Source of the DNA: Rhizorhabdus sp049889055
Lineage (GTDB): Bacteria > Pseudomonadota > Alphaproteobacteria > Sphingomonadales > Sphingomonadaceae
Assembly (NCBI RefSeq): GCF_049889055.1
Contig: NZ_JBLTWO010000002.1
Coordinates: forward strand, 496,001 to 560,000
Reading direction: 5' to 3'
DNA length: 64,000 nucleotides
Made by a program: the position numbers and the translations under genes. This document shows positions 16,539 through 24,862 of this stretch, piece by piece. The first letter of the stretch is position 1. Every line of letters starts with the position of its first letter. Under the pieces are notes generated by a model. The model had not been told where the DNA came from, did no database searches, and saw only the letters and a program-made list of their open reading frames with translations.

Positions 16539-18392
16539 ATGCCGCATTACCGTTCACGCACCAGCACCCATGGCCGCAACATGGCCGGCGCGCGCGGCCT
16601 GTGGCGCGCCACCGGCATGACCGATGAGGATTTCGGCAAGCCGATCATCGCCGTCGCCAACAGCTTCACCCAGTTCGTGCCCGGCCACGTCCACCTCAAG
16701 GACCTCGGCCAGCTGGTCGCACGCGAGATCGAGGCAGCGGGCGGCGTCGCCAAGGAGTTCAACACCATCGCGGTCGATGACGGCATCGCCATGGGCCATG
16801 ACGGCATGCTCTATTCGCTGCCGAGCCGCGACCTGATCGCCGACAGCGTCGAATATATGGTCAACGCCCACTGCGCCGACGCGATGGTCTGCATCTCCAA
16901 TTGCGACAAGATCACGCCGGGCATGCTGATGGCCGCGATGCGCCTCAACATTCCCGCGATCTTCGTGTCTGGCGGGCCGATGGAAGCCGGCAAGGCCGAT
17001 ATTCGCGGGCAGACCGTGGCGCTCGACCTCGTCGACGCGATGGTGGTCGCCGCCGACGACAAATATAGCGACGAAGAGGTCCAGGTCATCGAGCGGTCGG
17101 CCTGCCCGACCTGCGGCTCCTGCTCGGGCATGTTCACCGCCAATTCGATGAACTGCCTGACCGAGGCGCTGGGCCTGTCGTTGCCGGGCAACGGCTCGGT
17201 CCTAGCCACCCATGCCGATCGCGAGAAGCTGTTCCGCGAGGCCGGCCGCACGATCGTCGACCTCGCCCGGCGCTGGTACGAGCAGGACGATGCCAGCGCA
17301 CTCCCCCGCTCGATCGCGAGCTTCGCCGCCTTCGAAAATGCGATGAGCCTGGATATCGCGATGGGCGGGTCGACCAACACCGTGCTCCACCTGCTCGCCG
17401 CCGCCTATGAGGGCGAGGTGCCCTTCACCATGGCCGATATCGACCGGCTGTCGCGCCGCGTCCCCTGCCTGTGCAAGGTCGCGCCGGCCAAGAACGACGT
17501 CCATATGGAGGACGTCCACCGTGCCGGCGGGATCATGTCGATCCTTGGCGAGCTCGAAAAGGCGGGACTGATCGATGCCAGCCTGCCGACCGTCCATGCC
17601 CCCACGCTGGGCGATGCGCTCGCGCGCTGGGACATCGGCCGGACGAGCAGCGAGAGCGTGCGCGAATTCTTCAAGGCGGCGCCGGGCGGCGTCCGCACCA
17701 CGGTCGCCTTCAGCACCAGCAACCGCTGGAAGGAACTCGATCTCGACCGCGAGACCGGCGTGATCCGCAGCGCCGAGCATCCCTTCTCGAAGGATGGCGG
17801 CCTTGCCGTCCTGTTCGGCAATCTCGCCCCCGAAGGCTGCATCGTGAAGACCGCCGGCGTCGACGACAGCATCCTCACCTTCCATGGTACCGCGCGCGTC
17901 TATGAAAGCCAGGACGCGGCCGTTGCCGGGATCCTCGGCAACGAGGTCAAGGAAGGCGATGTGGTGGTTATCCGCTACGAAGGCCCCAAGGGGGGGCCGG
18001 GCATGCAGGAAATGCTCTACCCGACCAGCTATCTGAAGTCGAAGGGGCTCGGCAAGGCCTGCGCATTGATTACCGACGGGCGCTTCTCGGGCGGAACATC
18101 GGGCCTGTCGATCGGCCATGTCTCGCCCGAAGCGGCCGAGGGCGGGCTGATCGCGCTGGTCAAGACGGGCGATCCGATCCTGATCGACATCCCCAATCGC
18201 GGCATCACCCTCGACGTCGACGCAGCCGAACTGGCGGCGCGGCATGAGGAAATGATCGCGCGCGGCGACAAGGCATGGAAACCCTTCGGGCGCAAGCGCG
18301 CGGTCTCACCCGCGCTGCGCGCCTATGCCGCCCTCACCACCAACGCCGCGCGCGGCGCTATCCGCGACGTGAGCCAGATCGAGAAGCATTGA
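16539..18392 (+). CDS. ilvD: Dihydroxy-acid dehydratase IlvD
   Basis: The 617-residue enzyme dehydrates 2,3-dihydroxy-isovalerate and -methylvalerate in branched-chain amino acid synthesis. The iron-sulfur ligands are visible in SNCDKITPG and CPTCGSCSGMFTANS, along with the C-terminal GRFSGGTSGLSIGHVSPEAA. The length fits canonical IlvD. The start at ATG 16539 has GGAG at 16529-16532, and the longer frame start lacks homology. It lies divergent from a LysR gene and is followed by a strong hairpin. Confidence 0.95.
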   Translation: MPHYRSRTSTHGRNMAGARGLWRATGMTDEDFGKPIIAVANSFTQFVPGHVHLKDLGQLVAREIEAAGGVAKEFNTIAVDDGIAMGHDGMLYSLPSRDLIADSVEYMVNAHCADAMVCISNCDKITPGMLMAAMRLNIPAIFVSGGPMEAGKADIRGQTVALDLVDAMVVAADDKYSDEEVQVIERSACPTCGSCSGMFTANSMNCLTEALGLSLPGNGSVLATHADREKLFREAGRTIVDLARRWYEQDDASALPRSIASFAAFENAMSLDIAMGGSTNTVLHLLAAAYEGEVPFTMADIDRLSRRVPCLCKVAPAKNDVHMEDVHRAGGIMSILGELEKAGLIDASLPTVHAPTLGDALARWDIGRTSSESVREFFKAAPGGVRTTVAFSTSNRWKELDLDRETGVIRSAEHPFSKDGGLAVLFGNLAPEGCIVKTAGVDDSILTFHGTARVYESQDAAVAGILGNEVKEGDVVVIRYEGPKGGPGMQEMLYPTSYLKSKGLGKACALITDGRFSGGTSGLSIGHVSPEAAEGGLIALVKTGDPILIDIPNRGITLDVDAAELAARHEEMIARGDKAWKPFGRKRAVSPALRAYAALTTNAARGAIRDVSQIEKH

Positions 18393-18399
18393 CCGTGGG

Positions 18400-18422
18400 G
18401 GGCGCCCTCCGACAGGGCGCCC
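18400..18422. terminator. Bidirectional hairpin terminator after ilvD
   Basis: GGGCGCCCT at 18400-18408 pairs perfectly with AGGGCGCCC at 18414-18422 and is followed by GTCCTTTC. It lies between the convergent ilvD and SDR genes. Confidence 0.7.
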
Positions 18423-18428
18423 GTCCTT

Positions 18429-19169
18429 TCACCAGGGAATAGGCTGACCGTCCCAGGCGAAAATGCATCCGCTCTGCTCGGGTGTAAGGCCATCGAGCAC
18501 CTGCAACAGGCAGGTCGCAGACTTTTCCGGCGTGAACAGCTTTTCGGTCGGCACACCGCGCTGGAAGGGTTCGGACAGGCCGGTGTCGACCGTGCCGGGG
18601 TGCAGACCCGCGACGATCGCGTCGGGATGGGTGCGGCCCAGTTCGATCGCGAAATTGGCCAGCAGCATGTTGAGCGCCGCCTTGCTCGCGCGATAGCTGT
18701 GCCAGCCGCCGAGCCGGTTGTCGCCGATCGAGCCGACCCGCGCCGACAAGGCCGCGAAGACCGCCCGGCCCTGCCTCGGCAGGCGCGGAATGACATGCTT
18801 GGCGATCAGCGCCGGCCCGATCGTGTTGATTTCGAACAGCCGCGCCATCGCCACCCCGTCGATCGCCCGCCAGCTCTTCTCGGGCGACAGACCCCGTCCG
18901 CCATCGTGCAACAGGCCGGTCGCGACGATCGCCAGCCCGATCGGCTGTTCGATCGCGCCGACGGCCGCCTCGATCGAGGCTTCATCGGTCAGGTCGAAAT
19001 GAAACGGGCTTACCGTATCCGGCAAGCCTTCCGGGGCCTTTCGGCCGCCACCGTGGACCGTTGCGAACCGGCCGCTGGCGGCGATGGCCGTCGCCAGCGC
19101 GCGACCGATGCCGCCACTCGCGCCGAAGACGATCGCCGCCTGCCCCGCGCGAGGGTCTTCAGCCGCCAT
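18429..19169 (-). CDS. Short-chain dehydrogenase/reductase (SDR)
   Basis: The 246-residue SDR has the coenzyme motif VFGASGGIGRALATA, a Ser in FAALSARVGSI and the catalytic YRASKAALN. The start at ATG 19169 overlaps the end of the ABC1 gene by 11 bases, so it is the third gene of a DCC1-ABC1-SDR operon. The closest familiar layout is the C-factor/CsgA-like group. The substrate is unknown. Confidence 0.85.
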   Translation of the reverse strand: MAAEDPRAGQAAIVFGASGGIGRALATAIAASGRFATVHGGGRKAPEGLPDTVSPFHFDLTDEASIEAAVGAIEQPIGLAIVATGLLHDGGRGLSPEKSWRAIDGVAMARLFEINTIGPALIAKHVIPRLPRQGRAVFAALSARVGSIGDNRLGGWHSYRASKAALNMLLANFAIELGRTHPDAIVAGLHPGTVDTGLSEPFQRGVPTEKLFTPEKSATCLLQVLDGLTPEQSGCIFAWDGQPIPW

Positions 19170-20481
19170 GTGCGATCGCCTCGGCCACCATGTCGCGCAG
19201 CGGCAGCTTCGCCTCCATGCGGATCGCCAGCAGCGCGGTGCCGCTGATCTTGCGCTGGACGAACAGCGTGTCGATCGGAGGAATATGCCAGGCGGTCCGG
19301 TCGGCGGCGATCGTCCGGCCATGGCGGCGCAGCGGCTCCACGAAGGCGCGATCGGAAAAGTCGAACAGGCCCGGCCGGCCGAGATGCCGCATCATCACGT
19401 CGATCATCGCATCGAGCGCGGCGCCGTGGCGCTCGATCGTCTGTGGCGCGACGAAGCCGACCTCGACCAGCGAGGCCCGCAGCGCGTCACGGTCTTCGGA
19501 CAGACCTGCAGCCATCAGCTGGCGATAGGCTGCGACCGTCCTTTGCTCCACCGCGCGGGCCGCTCCGAAATCGAGCAGCACGATTTCCCCGCTATCGGGA
19601 CGCCAGCGATAATTGGCGAAATTCGGGTCGGTCTGCATGTAGCCGAAGCTGAACAGCTCGCGCAGCACCAGACCGAACAGCCGCTCCATGACGGTGTCGC
19701 GCATCGCCTGCGGGGCGTCGCGCAACGTCTCGATCGGCTGGCCCGGCATATAATCCATCGCCAGGATCGCGTCTCCGCACAGATCGTCGACCGGACGGGG
19801 GATGGCGAAACCCGTCTCGCCCTCGAGCAGCCCGGCATAGCGTTTCATCTGCTCGGCCTCGCGCCGGTAATCGGCCTCCTCGTGCAGCTGGCGCTTGGCC
19901 TCCTCCAGCAGCGGCGCGATGTCGAGAGTCTCGGGCAGCAGGCCGGTCATGCCGAGCAGGCTCGCGACATTGTCGACATCGGCGTCGATGCTGGCGGCGA
20001 CGCCCGGATATTGGACCTTCACCGCCAGCGCCCGGCCTCCGGGCATCGTCGCACGATGGACCTGCCCGATCGAGGCGGCCGCCATCGGCGTGGCATCGAA
20101 ACGCTCGAAGCGCCGGCGCCAGTCCTTGCCCCATTCGGCCCGCAACACCGAGTCGAGCTGCGACGGCGGCATGCGGTGCGCGGATTCGCGCAGCTTCGAG
20201 AGGATGGCGGTCAGTTCGGCCGGCAGCACGTCGCCCGCATCCATCGAGATCATCTGACCGAGCTTCATCGCCGCGCCGCGCATCCGCGACAGCTGCTCGG
20301 TCACCCGCTTGGCATTGGCCGGTGTCAGGATCAGTTCGGACAGCTGTGGCCGCTCGCCGCGCGACAGCCGCCGTGCGCCTTCGGCGAGCACGCCGCCCGC
20401 AACCCCGCCCGCCATCTGGCCCAGCGACAGAAAACGCGACAGCCGGGCCGTCGGCACGCGACGATAGGTGGCTTCGCTCAT
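19159..20481 (-). CDS. ABC1/COQ8-like atypical kinase
   Basis: The 440-residue protein carries the ADCK/COQ8-type KxGQ helix (MRGAAMKLGQMISMD), AAASIGQVHRA, LAVKVQYPGV and IVLLDFGAARAV. Instead of HADPHPGN it reads MQTDPNFANYRW, the variant typical of this branch. It is distinct from the UbiB-type copy at 12680. The stop of the DCC1 gene and this ATG overlap (ATGA). A role in lipid or quinone homeostasis is likely from the family. Confidence 0.88.
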   Translation of the reverse strand: MSEATYRRVPTARLSRFLSLGQMAGGVAGGVLAEGARRLSRGERPQLSELILTPANAKRVTEQLSRMRGAAMKLGQMISMDAGDVLPAELTAILSKLRESAHRMPPSQLDSVLRAEWGKDWRRRFERFDATPMAAASIGQVHRATMPGGRALAVKVQYPGVAASIDADVDNVASLLGMTGLLPETLDIAPLLEEAKRQLHEEADYRREAEQMKRYAGLLEGETGFAIPRPVDDLCGDAILAMDYMPGQPIETLRDAPQAMRDTVMERLFGLVLRELFSFGYMQTDPNFANYRWRPDSGEIVLLDFGAARAVEQRTVAAYRQLMAAGLSEDRDALRASLVEVGFVAPQTIERHGAALDAMIDVMMRHLGRPGLFDFSDRAFVEPLRRHGRTIAADRTAWHIPPIDTLFVQRKISGTALLAIRMEAKLPLRDMVAEAIAHGG

Positions 20482-20858
20482 CTCAATCTCCTCTGCAGCG
20501 CCGGTCGCCAGCGCAGAAAATGCATGTAGAGCCGCTCGAGCAGCCGTTCGACCGGGCCGAACCGTGCAAGCAGCCCGAACGGTCGCAGCAGCGGAATGGC
20601 GCGCCACATCGCCGCAAAGGCGGCAGCCCCAGACAGCATACGGCCCTGCTCCTCGGCGTGAAAGCGCGCGAGCAGGTCCGACCGGTCGAGCGGGCAGCTG
20701 GACGAGGGGTCGGCGACGTCGACGAACTGGATCCGTCTCCTGCGGTCGAGCCTGCGCATCAAGGCGATTTCGCGGGTGCATAGCGGGCAGGCGCCGTCAT
20801 ACCAGACGGTGACGGCTGGGACGCTCGCCGGAACGGCGCTGCTGGACGGGTCAGCCAT
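20478..20858 (-). CDS. DCC1-like thiol-disulfide oxidoreductase family protein (DUF393)
   Basis: The 126-residue protein begins at ATG 20858 and has the DUF393 hallmark VWYDGACPLCTREIALMRR, with DGxCxxC at the start of a thioredoxin-like fold. A VPA-rich leader precedes it. It is the first gene of the overlapping DCC1-ABC1-SDR operon. Its partner proteins are not known. Confidence 0.85.
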   Translation of the reverse strand: MADPSSSAVPASVPAVTVWYDGACPLCTREIALMRRLDRRRRIQFVDVADPSSSCPLDRSDLLARFHAEEQGRMLSGAAAFAAMWRAIPLLRPFGLLARFGPVERLLERLYMHFLRWRPALQRRLR

Positions 20859-20971
20859 ATGTCCGCCATGCACCCTCGGTCGCCCGGCGGCGACCTGCCC
20901 GTTGGGCCATTGCCGCTCGCCTGCCCCAAAGATCATGTTGCTCATCACGGGCTCAACGCCACGGTCCGGCG

Positions 20972-21418
20972 ATGGCTCCGACCTCGCTCCCCCGCCCGCT
21001 CGTCCTGTTCGGCCTGTCCGGCATTCTCCCGCAGGCGCTGTGCGTCGTCGCGGCGCTGGGCGGCGGCGAAGGTCGCTGGATCGCGCTTGCTGCGGGCTGC
21101 CTCTATGCCGGGCTGATCCTGTCCTTTCTCGGTGGCCTGTGGTGGATGGCAGCGCTGCTGGCCAATGAGCGCGCCAGCTGGCCCTATCTGGTTGCGGTCC
21201 TGCCGAGCCTGGCGGCCTGGGCTACCTTCCTGCCCTGGTGCTTTGGTTGGCGCTGGCCGGGACCATCGCTGGTCGCGCTGGGACTGCTGCTGCTCGCATC
21301 GCCCTTCGTCGACCGGATATTGGCACGGCGCTACCATGTGCCCGATGGCTGGATCGGGCTGCGCATCCGTATGGCAACCGGCCTCGGACTGCTTACGCTC
21401 GTGCTGGCGGCTGCCTAG
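20972..21418 (+). CDS. DUF3429 four-helix membrane protein
   Basis: The 148-residue product is almost entirely hydrophobic, with four or five spans, including LYAGLILSFLGGLWWMAALL, where the FLGG motif is typical of DUF3429. It starts 113 bases from the divergent DCC1 gene and overlaps the convergent transglutaminase gene by four bases. Its function is unknown. Confidence 0.75.
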   Translation: MAPTSLPRPLVLFGLSGILPQALCVVAALGGGEGRWIALAAGCLYAGLILSFLGGLWWMAALLANERASWPYLVAVLPSLAAWATFLPWCFGWRWPGPSLVALGLLLLASPFVDRILARRYHVPDGWIGLRIRMATGLGLLTLVLAAA

Positions 21419-22293
21419 TCTATAGGCTCCACGTCGACGGCCACATCGATCTTCTGACCATCCTGACCGGTGAAGACGCCGTCGATCGGGGCAACGTCGG
21501 TGTAATCACGGCCCATGGCGGTCACGATATGGTCGCTGCCGACCAGACAGGCGTTGGTCGGGTCGAAGCCGATCCAGCCCCGGCCCGGTCCGCACCAGAT
21601 CACCACCCAAGCATGGGTCGCGTCGGCGCCGACGAGACGTTCCTTGCCCGGCGGCGGGATGGTGCGCAGATAGCCCGACACATAAGCGGCCGGAAGGCCG
21701 ACGCCGCGGAGCCCCGCGATCATGATCTGGGCGAAGTCCTGGCACACGCCGTGCCGCTTCTCGAACGCCTCGATGGGCGCGGTGTCGACTGCGGTGGCGC
21801 TGCCGTCATAGGTGAAATTGGCATGGATACGCGTGGCGAGCGCAAGCCCCGCCTCCACGATCCCGCGATCGGCCGCCAGATCCTCGGCGCACCAGGCGGT
21901 GATCTCGGGATCGAGCGGAATAGACGGCGACGGGTAGATATAATTGGCCGGCCCTTCCGGGCCGAGATCGGTCGATGCGCGCACGAGCGCCGCGATCTCG
22001 GCTACGGTCGGATCGTCCGGTTGTGGTTCCGGCGTCGGGCGATCGACGTCGATCCGGAAGATGCTCTCGATCAATATCTCGCGCGAGGGCTTGTCGACCA
22101 CCATGCGGGTGACGTGACCCAGATAGCCGATCGGCCGGGTGCCGGCGATCCGCGCGCCGGGCGACAATTGGAGGCGATGATCGTGGACGGTCTGTCCCGA
22201 CCATTCTACCGGCTGCAGCCGCAGGTTGCACCGGGCGAAGGCAACCGGATGGGCATAGCGGAAGCGGGTGCGGTGGCTGACCTTGTAGCGCAT
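21415..22293 (-). CDS. Transglutaminase-like protein with N-terminal beta domain
   Basis: The 292-residue protein starts with MRYKVSHRTRFRYAHPVAFA, the transglutaminase N-terminal domain. The catalytic core has Cys in KRHGVCQDFAQIMIAG, His in ADATHAWVVIW and Asp in GFDPTNACLVG. TTG 22320 would give an overlapping start, but ATG 22293 fits family N-termini. It is the last gene of the operon with the ATP-grasp/alpha-E and DUF2126 proteins. A peptidase or transamidase acting on a peptide made by the operon is an inference from published comparative genomics of amidoligases. Confidence 0.88.
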   Translation of the reverse strand: MRYKVSHRTRFRYAHPVAFARCNLRLQPVEWSGQTVHDHRLQLSPGARIAGTRPIGYLGHVTRMVVDKPSREILIESIFRIDVDRPTPEPQPDDPTVAEIAALVRASTDLGPEGPANYIYPSPSIPLDPEITAWCAEDLAADRGIVEAGLALATRIHANFTYDGSATAVDTAPIEAFEKRHGVCQDFAQIMIAGLRGVGLPAAYVSGYLRTIPPPGKERLVGADATHAWVVIWCGPGRGWIGFDPTNACLVGSDHIVTAMGRDYTDVAPIDGVFTGQDGQKIDVAVDVEPID

Positions 22294-22316
22294 TATCATC
22301 TCGATCAGGCCCCCGA

Positions 22317-24854
22317 TCAAGCCAATGTCATGCCGGCCATGCGCAGACCTTCACTGCCCTGCAGGAAGAAGCGGCTGCCGACAGCATTGGACAGTTCGGA
22401 CAGCATATTCTCGATCCCAAGCATTGTCGCCGGATCGAGCGTGTCGGCGGTGGCGGTCCGGATCGCCGCGTCGAGCCGGTAGAAAATCATCTGGTGCGGC
22501 TCCGCCATGCCATCGTCGCCAAGCGAAGGAAGCTGGCCGAAATGCAGCGCCATCTTCTCGAGCTGATAGGCGATCGAGCGGGGATTATAGGGATCGAGCG
22601 CGACGAGGTCGCGCACCGGTTCGAGCGACAGGCCGGTCAGATAGCGCGCGCGATAGCTGATCTGGCTGTCGCACAGGTCGAGCAGCGTCGTCAGGTCGTC
22701 CGACGAGGCGTCGTCGCCACCGAAACAGCGCACCAGACGGCAGCCCCACAAGGCGCGCTCGATCCGGCGGCCGAGATCGTGGAAGCGCCAGCCCGCCGTG
22801 CGGCCCATATTCTCCGCCGCAAGCCCGGCCAGCGCCAGGAAACGCTCCTGCATCTCGATCGCGCGTGCCAGCGTAGCTTCGGCATCCTCGGACAGGGCCT
22901 TGGGCAGCGGCGCCTCGACGAGCCGCCACACGTCCGCCGACAACCGGTCGCGCGTGCCACTGGCGATGCTGCGCGCGTGGCGCATCAGCGTCGCGACGCT
23001 CGCCGGGCTGTCGCCGTCGAGCGCCAGCAGCGCCAGTTCGCGCAGGTCGTGCGTCTCGCCGACATCCTCGGCGAACAGATCCTCCTCATCCTCCTCATCC
23101 TCATGGACGAGCGGCGCCGCAGCCCCCGAGGCGATCAACATGGTGCCGAGCCGGTCGAGCGTCAGCGGCACCAGCGCGGCGCCGCCGTCGGCCACGATCG
23201 ACCCGCCGAGCGTCGCACGGATCAGCCGCAGCGTCGCCTCGCCGCGCTCCAGATAGCGGCCGAGCCAGAAGAGATTGTCGGCCGCCCGGCTGGGGAGAGT
23301 GCCGGGATTGCGGCGGATCGGCAGCTTCTGCGGAAGCAGCGATACCGGCTCGACCGCGCGGTTGCCGACAACGCAGACATCGGCCGAAAAGGCCCCCTCG
23401 CCCATCACCGTCGCGCGGGCATCGGACTCGTCCCCGATCCGCGCGAAGCCGCCAGGCATCACCGTCCATTCGCCATTGGCGTCGCGCGCCGCGAACACGC
23501 GCAGGGTGAAGGGGCGCGGCACCAATTGTCCGTCGATCACCACCGGAGCGGTCGACAGATGCACATCCTCCAGTCCGACATAGTCCATCGGCCGGCGGCG
23601 CATATCGTCGAGCAGCCGCGCGCGATCCTCGCCAGACAGTGTCGAGGGCAGCACGGGGCGTCCCTTGCGCAAGCCCATCGGCGTTTCGCCGAGGGCCGGT
23701 GCGATCAGCAGTTCGTCAAGCCGCGCCTCGACCTGCGCGCGCGGAACGTCCTGCCCGCACCACCAGGTCGCGATATTGGGGAGGATCAGATCCTCGCCCA
23801 TCAACCGCCGCGCCAGCGTCGGCAGGAAGGCGGCCATGGCTGTCGACTCAACCGCGCCGGCTCCGGGCGCATTGGCGATCACCGCCTGCCCCGCCGCCAT
23901 CGCATCCATCAGCCCCGGCACGCCGATGGCCGACCCTGCATCGAAGGCCAGCGGATCGAGGAAGCGCGAGTCGATCCGCCGCCACAATGCATCGACCCGC
24001 TTGAGGCCCTCGATCGTGCGGACGAACAGCCCATCCTCACGCACCGCGAGATCGCTGCCCTCGACCAGCAACAGGCCCAGATAGCGGGCGAGGTGCGCCT
24101 GTTCGGCATAGCTCTGATTATAACGCCCCGGCGTCAGCAGGCCGATTCGCGGCTCCGCCCGCCGGCAAACCGCCGACAGGCCTTCCCGAAAGGCCGAGAA
24201 GAAGGGAGCGAGCCGTTCGACGTGCAGCCTTGTCTGGAGCGCGCCGAACAGCCGCGTCGACGCGAGGCGGTTTTCGAGGGCATAGCCCGCGCCGACCGGT
24301 GCGCGGACATGGTCGTCGAGAACGCGCCACTGGCCGCTGGGGTCGCGGCCAAGATCCGCAGCGTAGATGTGAAGATGGTAGCCGCCGGGTGGCTTGATCC
24401 CGATTTGCGAGCGCCAGAAAGCGCGGTTGCCCGTCACCAGAGCTGCCGGCAGCGCTCCACCGGCGATCAGCGTCTGCTCGCCGAAAAGATCGTCGAGTGT
24501 CCGTTCGAGCAGGTCGGCGCGCTGCGACACGCCCGCCGCGATGATCGCCCAGTCGTCTTCGCCAATCAGCAGCGGCATCGTCGACACCGGCCAGGGCCGT
24601 TCGACTTCCTCGCCGGGAAAGCGATAGGCCGTGCCAAGTTCGCGCACCTGCCGGACCATGCGCTGCTGCAGCATGTCGAGCCGGCCCTCGCTCTGCCGCG
24701 CCACGCCGTCGAACAGGCTCTGCCACCAGCGCGCGCCGCGCCCCACGTCGCCGCGCACGACGTCGGCTGCGCCCGCCTTCGCGATATAGCTGCGAAGCCA
24801 GCCCTCTCCGAGGCTCGGCATTCCGGGCAGTTCCGCCATCATCTCCCCCTGCAT
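22317..24854 (-). CDS. Circularly permuted ATP-grasp protein fused to alpha-E domain
   Basis: The 845-residue protein has an N-terminal circularly permuted type 2 ATP-grasp half (residues about 60-500; LTPGRYNQSYAEQAHLARYL, MDYVGLEDVHLSTAPVVIDG, TLRVFAARDANGEWTVMPGG) and a C-terminal alpha-E helical domain from about 545 (SRAADNLFWLGRYLERGEAT). ATG 24854 follows AGGGG; ATGs at 24842 and 24839 are alternatives. An acidic DEEDEEDLFAEDVGE stretch interrupts the alpha-E part. Neighbouring transglutaminase genes make the conserved amidoligase-type operon. The product is unknown. Confidence 0.9.
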   Translation of the reverse strand: MQGEMMAELPGMPSLGEGWLRSYIAKAGAADVVRGDVGRGARWWQSLFDGVARQSEGRLDMLQQRMVRQVRELGTAYRFPGEEVERPWPVSTMPLLIGEDDWAIIAAGVSQRADLLERTLDDLFGEQTLIAGGALPAALVTGNRAFWRSQIGIKPPGGYHLHIYAADLGRDPSGQWRVLDDHVRAPVGAGYALENRLASTRLFGALQTRLHVERLAPFFSAFREGLSAVCRRAEPRIGLLTPGRYNQSYAEQAHLARYLGLLLVEGSDLAVREDGLFVRTIEGLKRVDALWRRIDSRFLDPLAFDAGSAIGVPGLMDAMAAGQAVIANAPGAGAVESTAMAAFLPTLARRLMGEDLILPNIATWWCGQDVPRAQVEARLDELLIAPALGETPMGLRKGRPVLPSTLSGEDRARLLDDMRRRPMDYVGLEDVHLSTAPVVIDGQLVPRPFTLRVFAARDANGEWTVMPGGFARIGDESDARATVMGEGAFSADVCVVGNRAVEPVSLLPQKLPIRRNPGTLPSRAADNLFWLGRYLERGEATLRLIRATLGGSIVADGGAALVPLTLDRLGTMLIASGAAAPLVHEDEEDEEDLFAEDVGETHDLRELALLALDGDSPASVATLMRHARSIASGTRDRLSADVWRLVEAPLPKALSEDAEATLARAIEMQERFLALAGLAAENMGRTAGWRFHDLGRRIERALWGCRLVRCFGGDDASSDDLTTLLDLCDSQISYRARYLTGLSLEPVRDLVALDPYNPRSIAYQLEKMALHFGQLPSLGDDGMAEPHQMIFYRLDAAIRTATADTLDPATMLGIENMLSELSNAVGSRFFLQGSEGLRMAGMTLA

Positions 24855-24862
24855 GACGGCCC

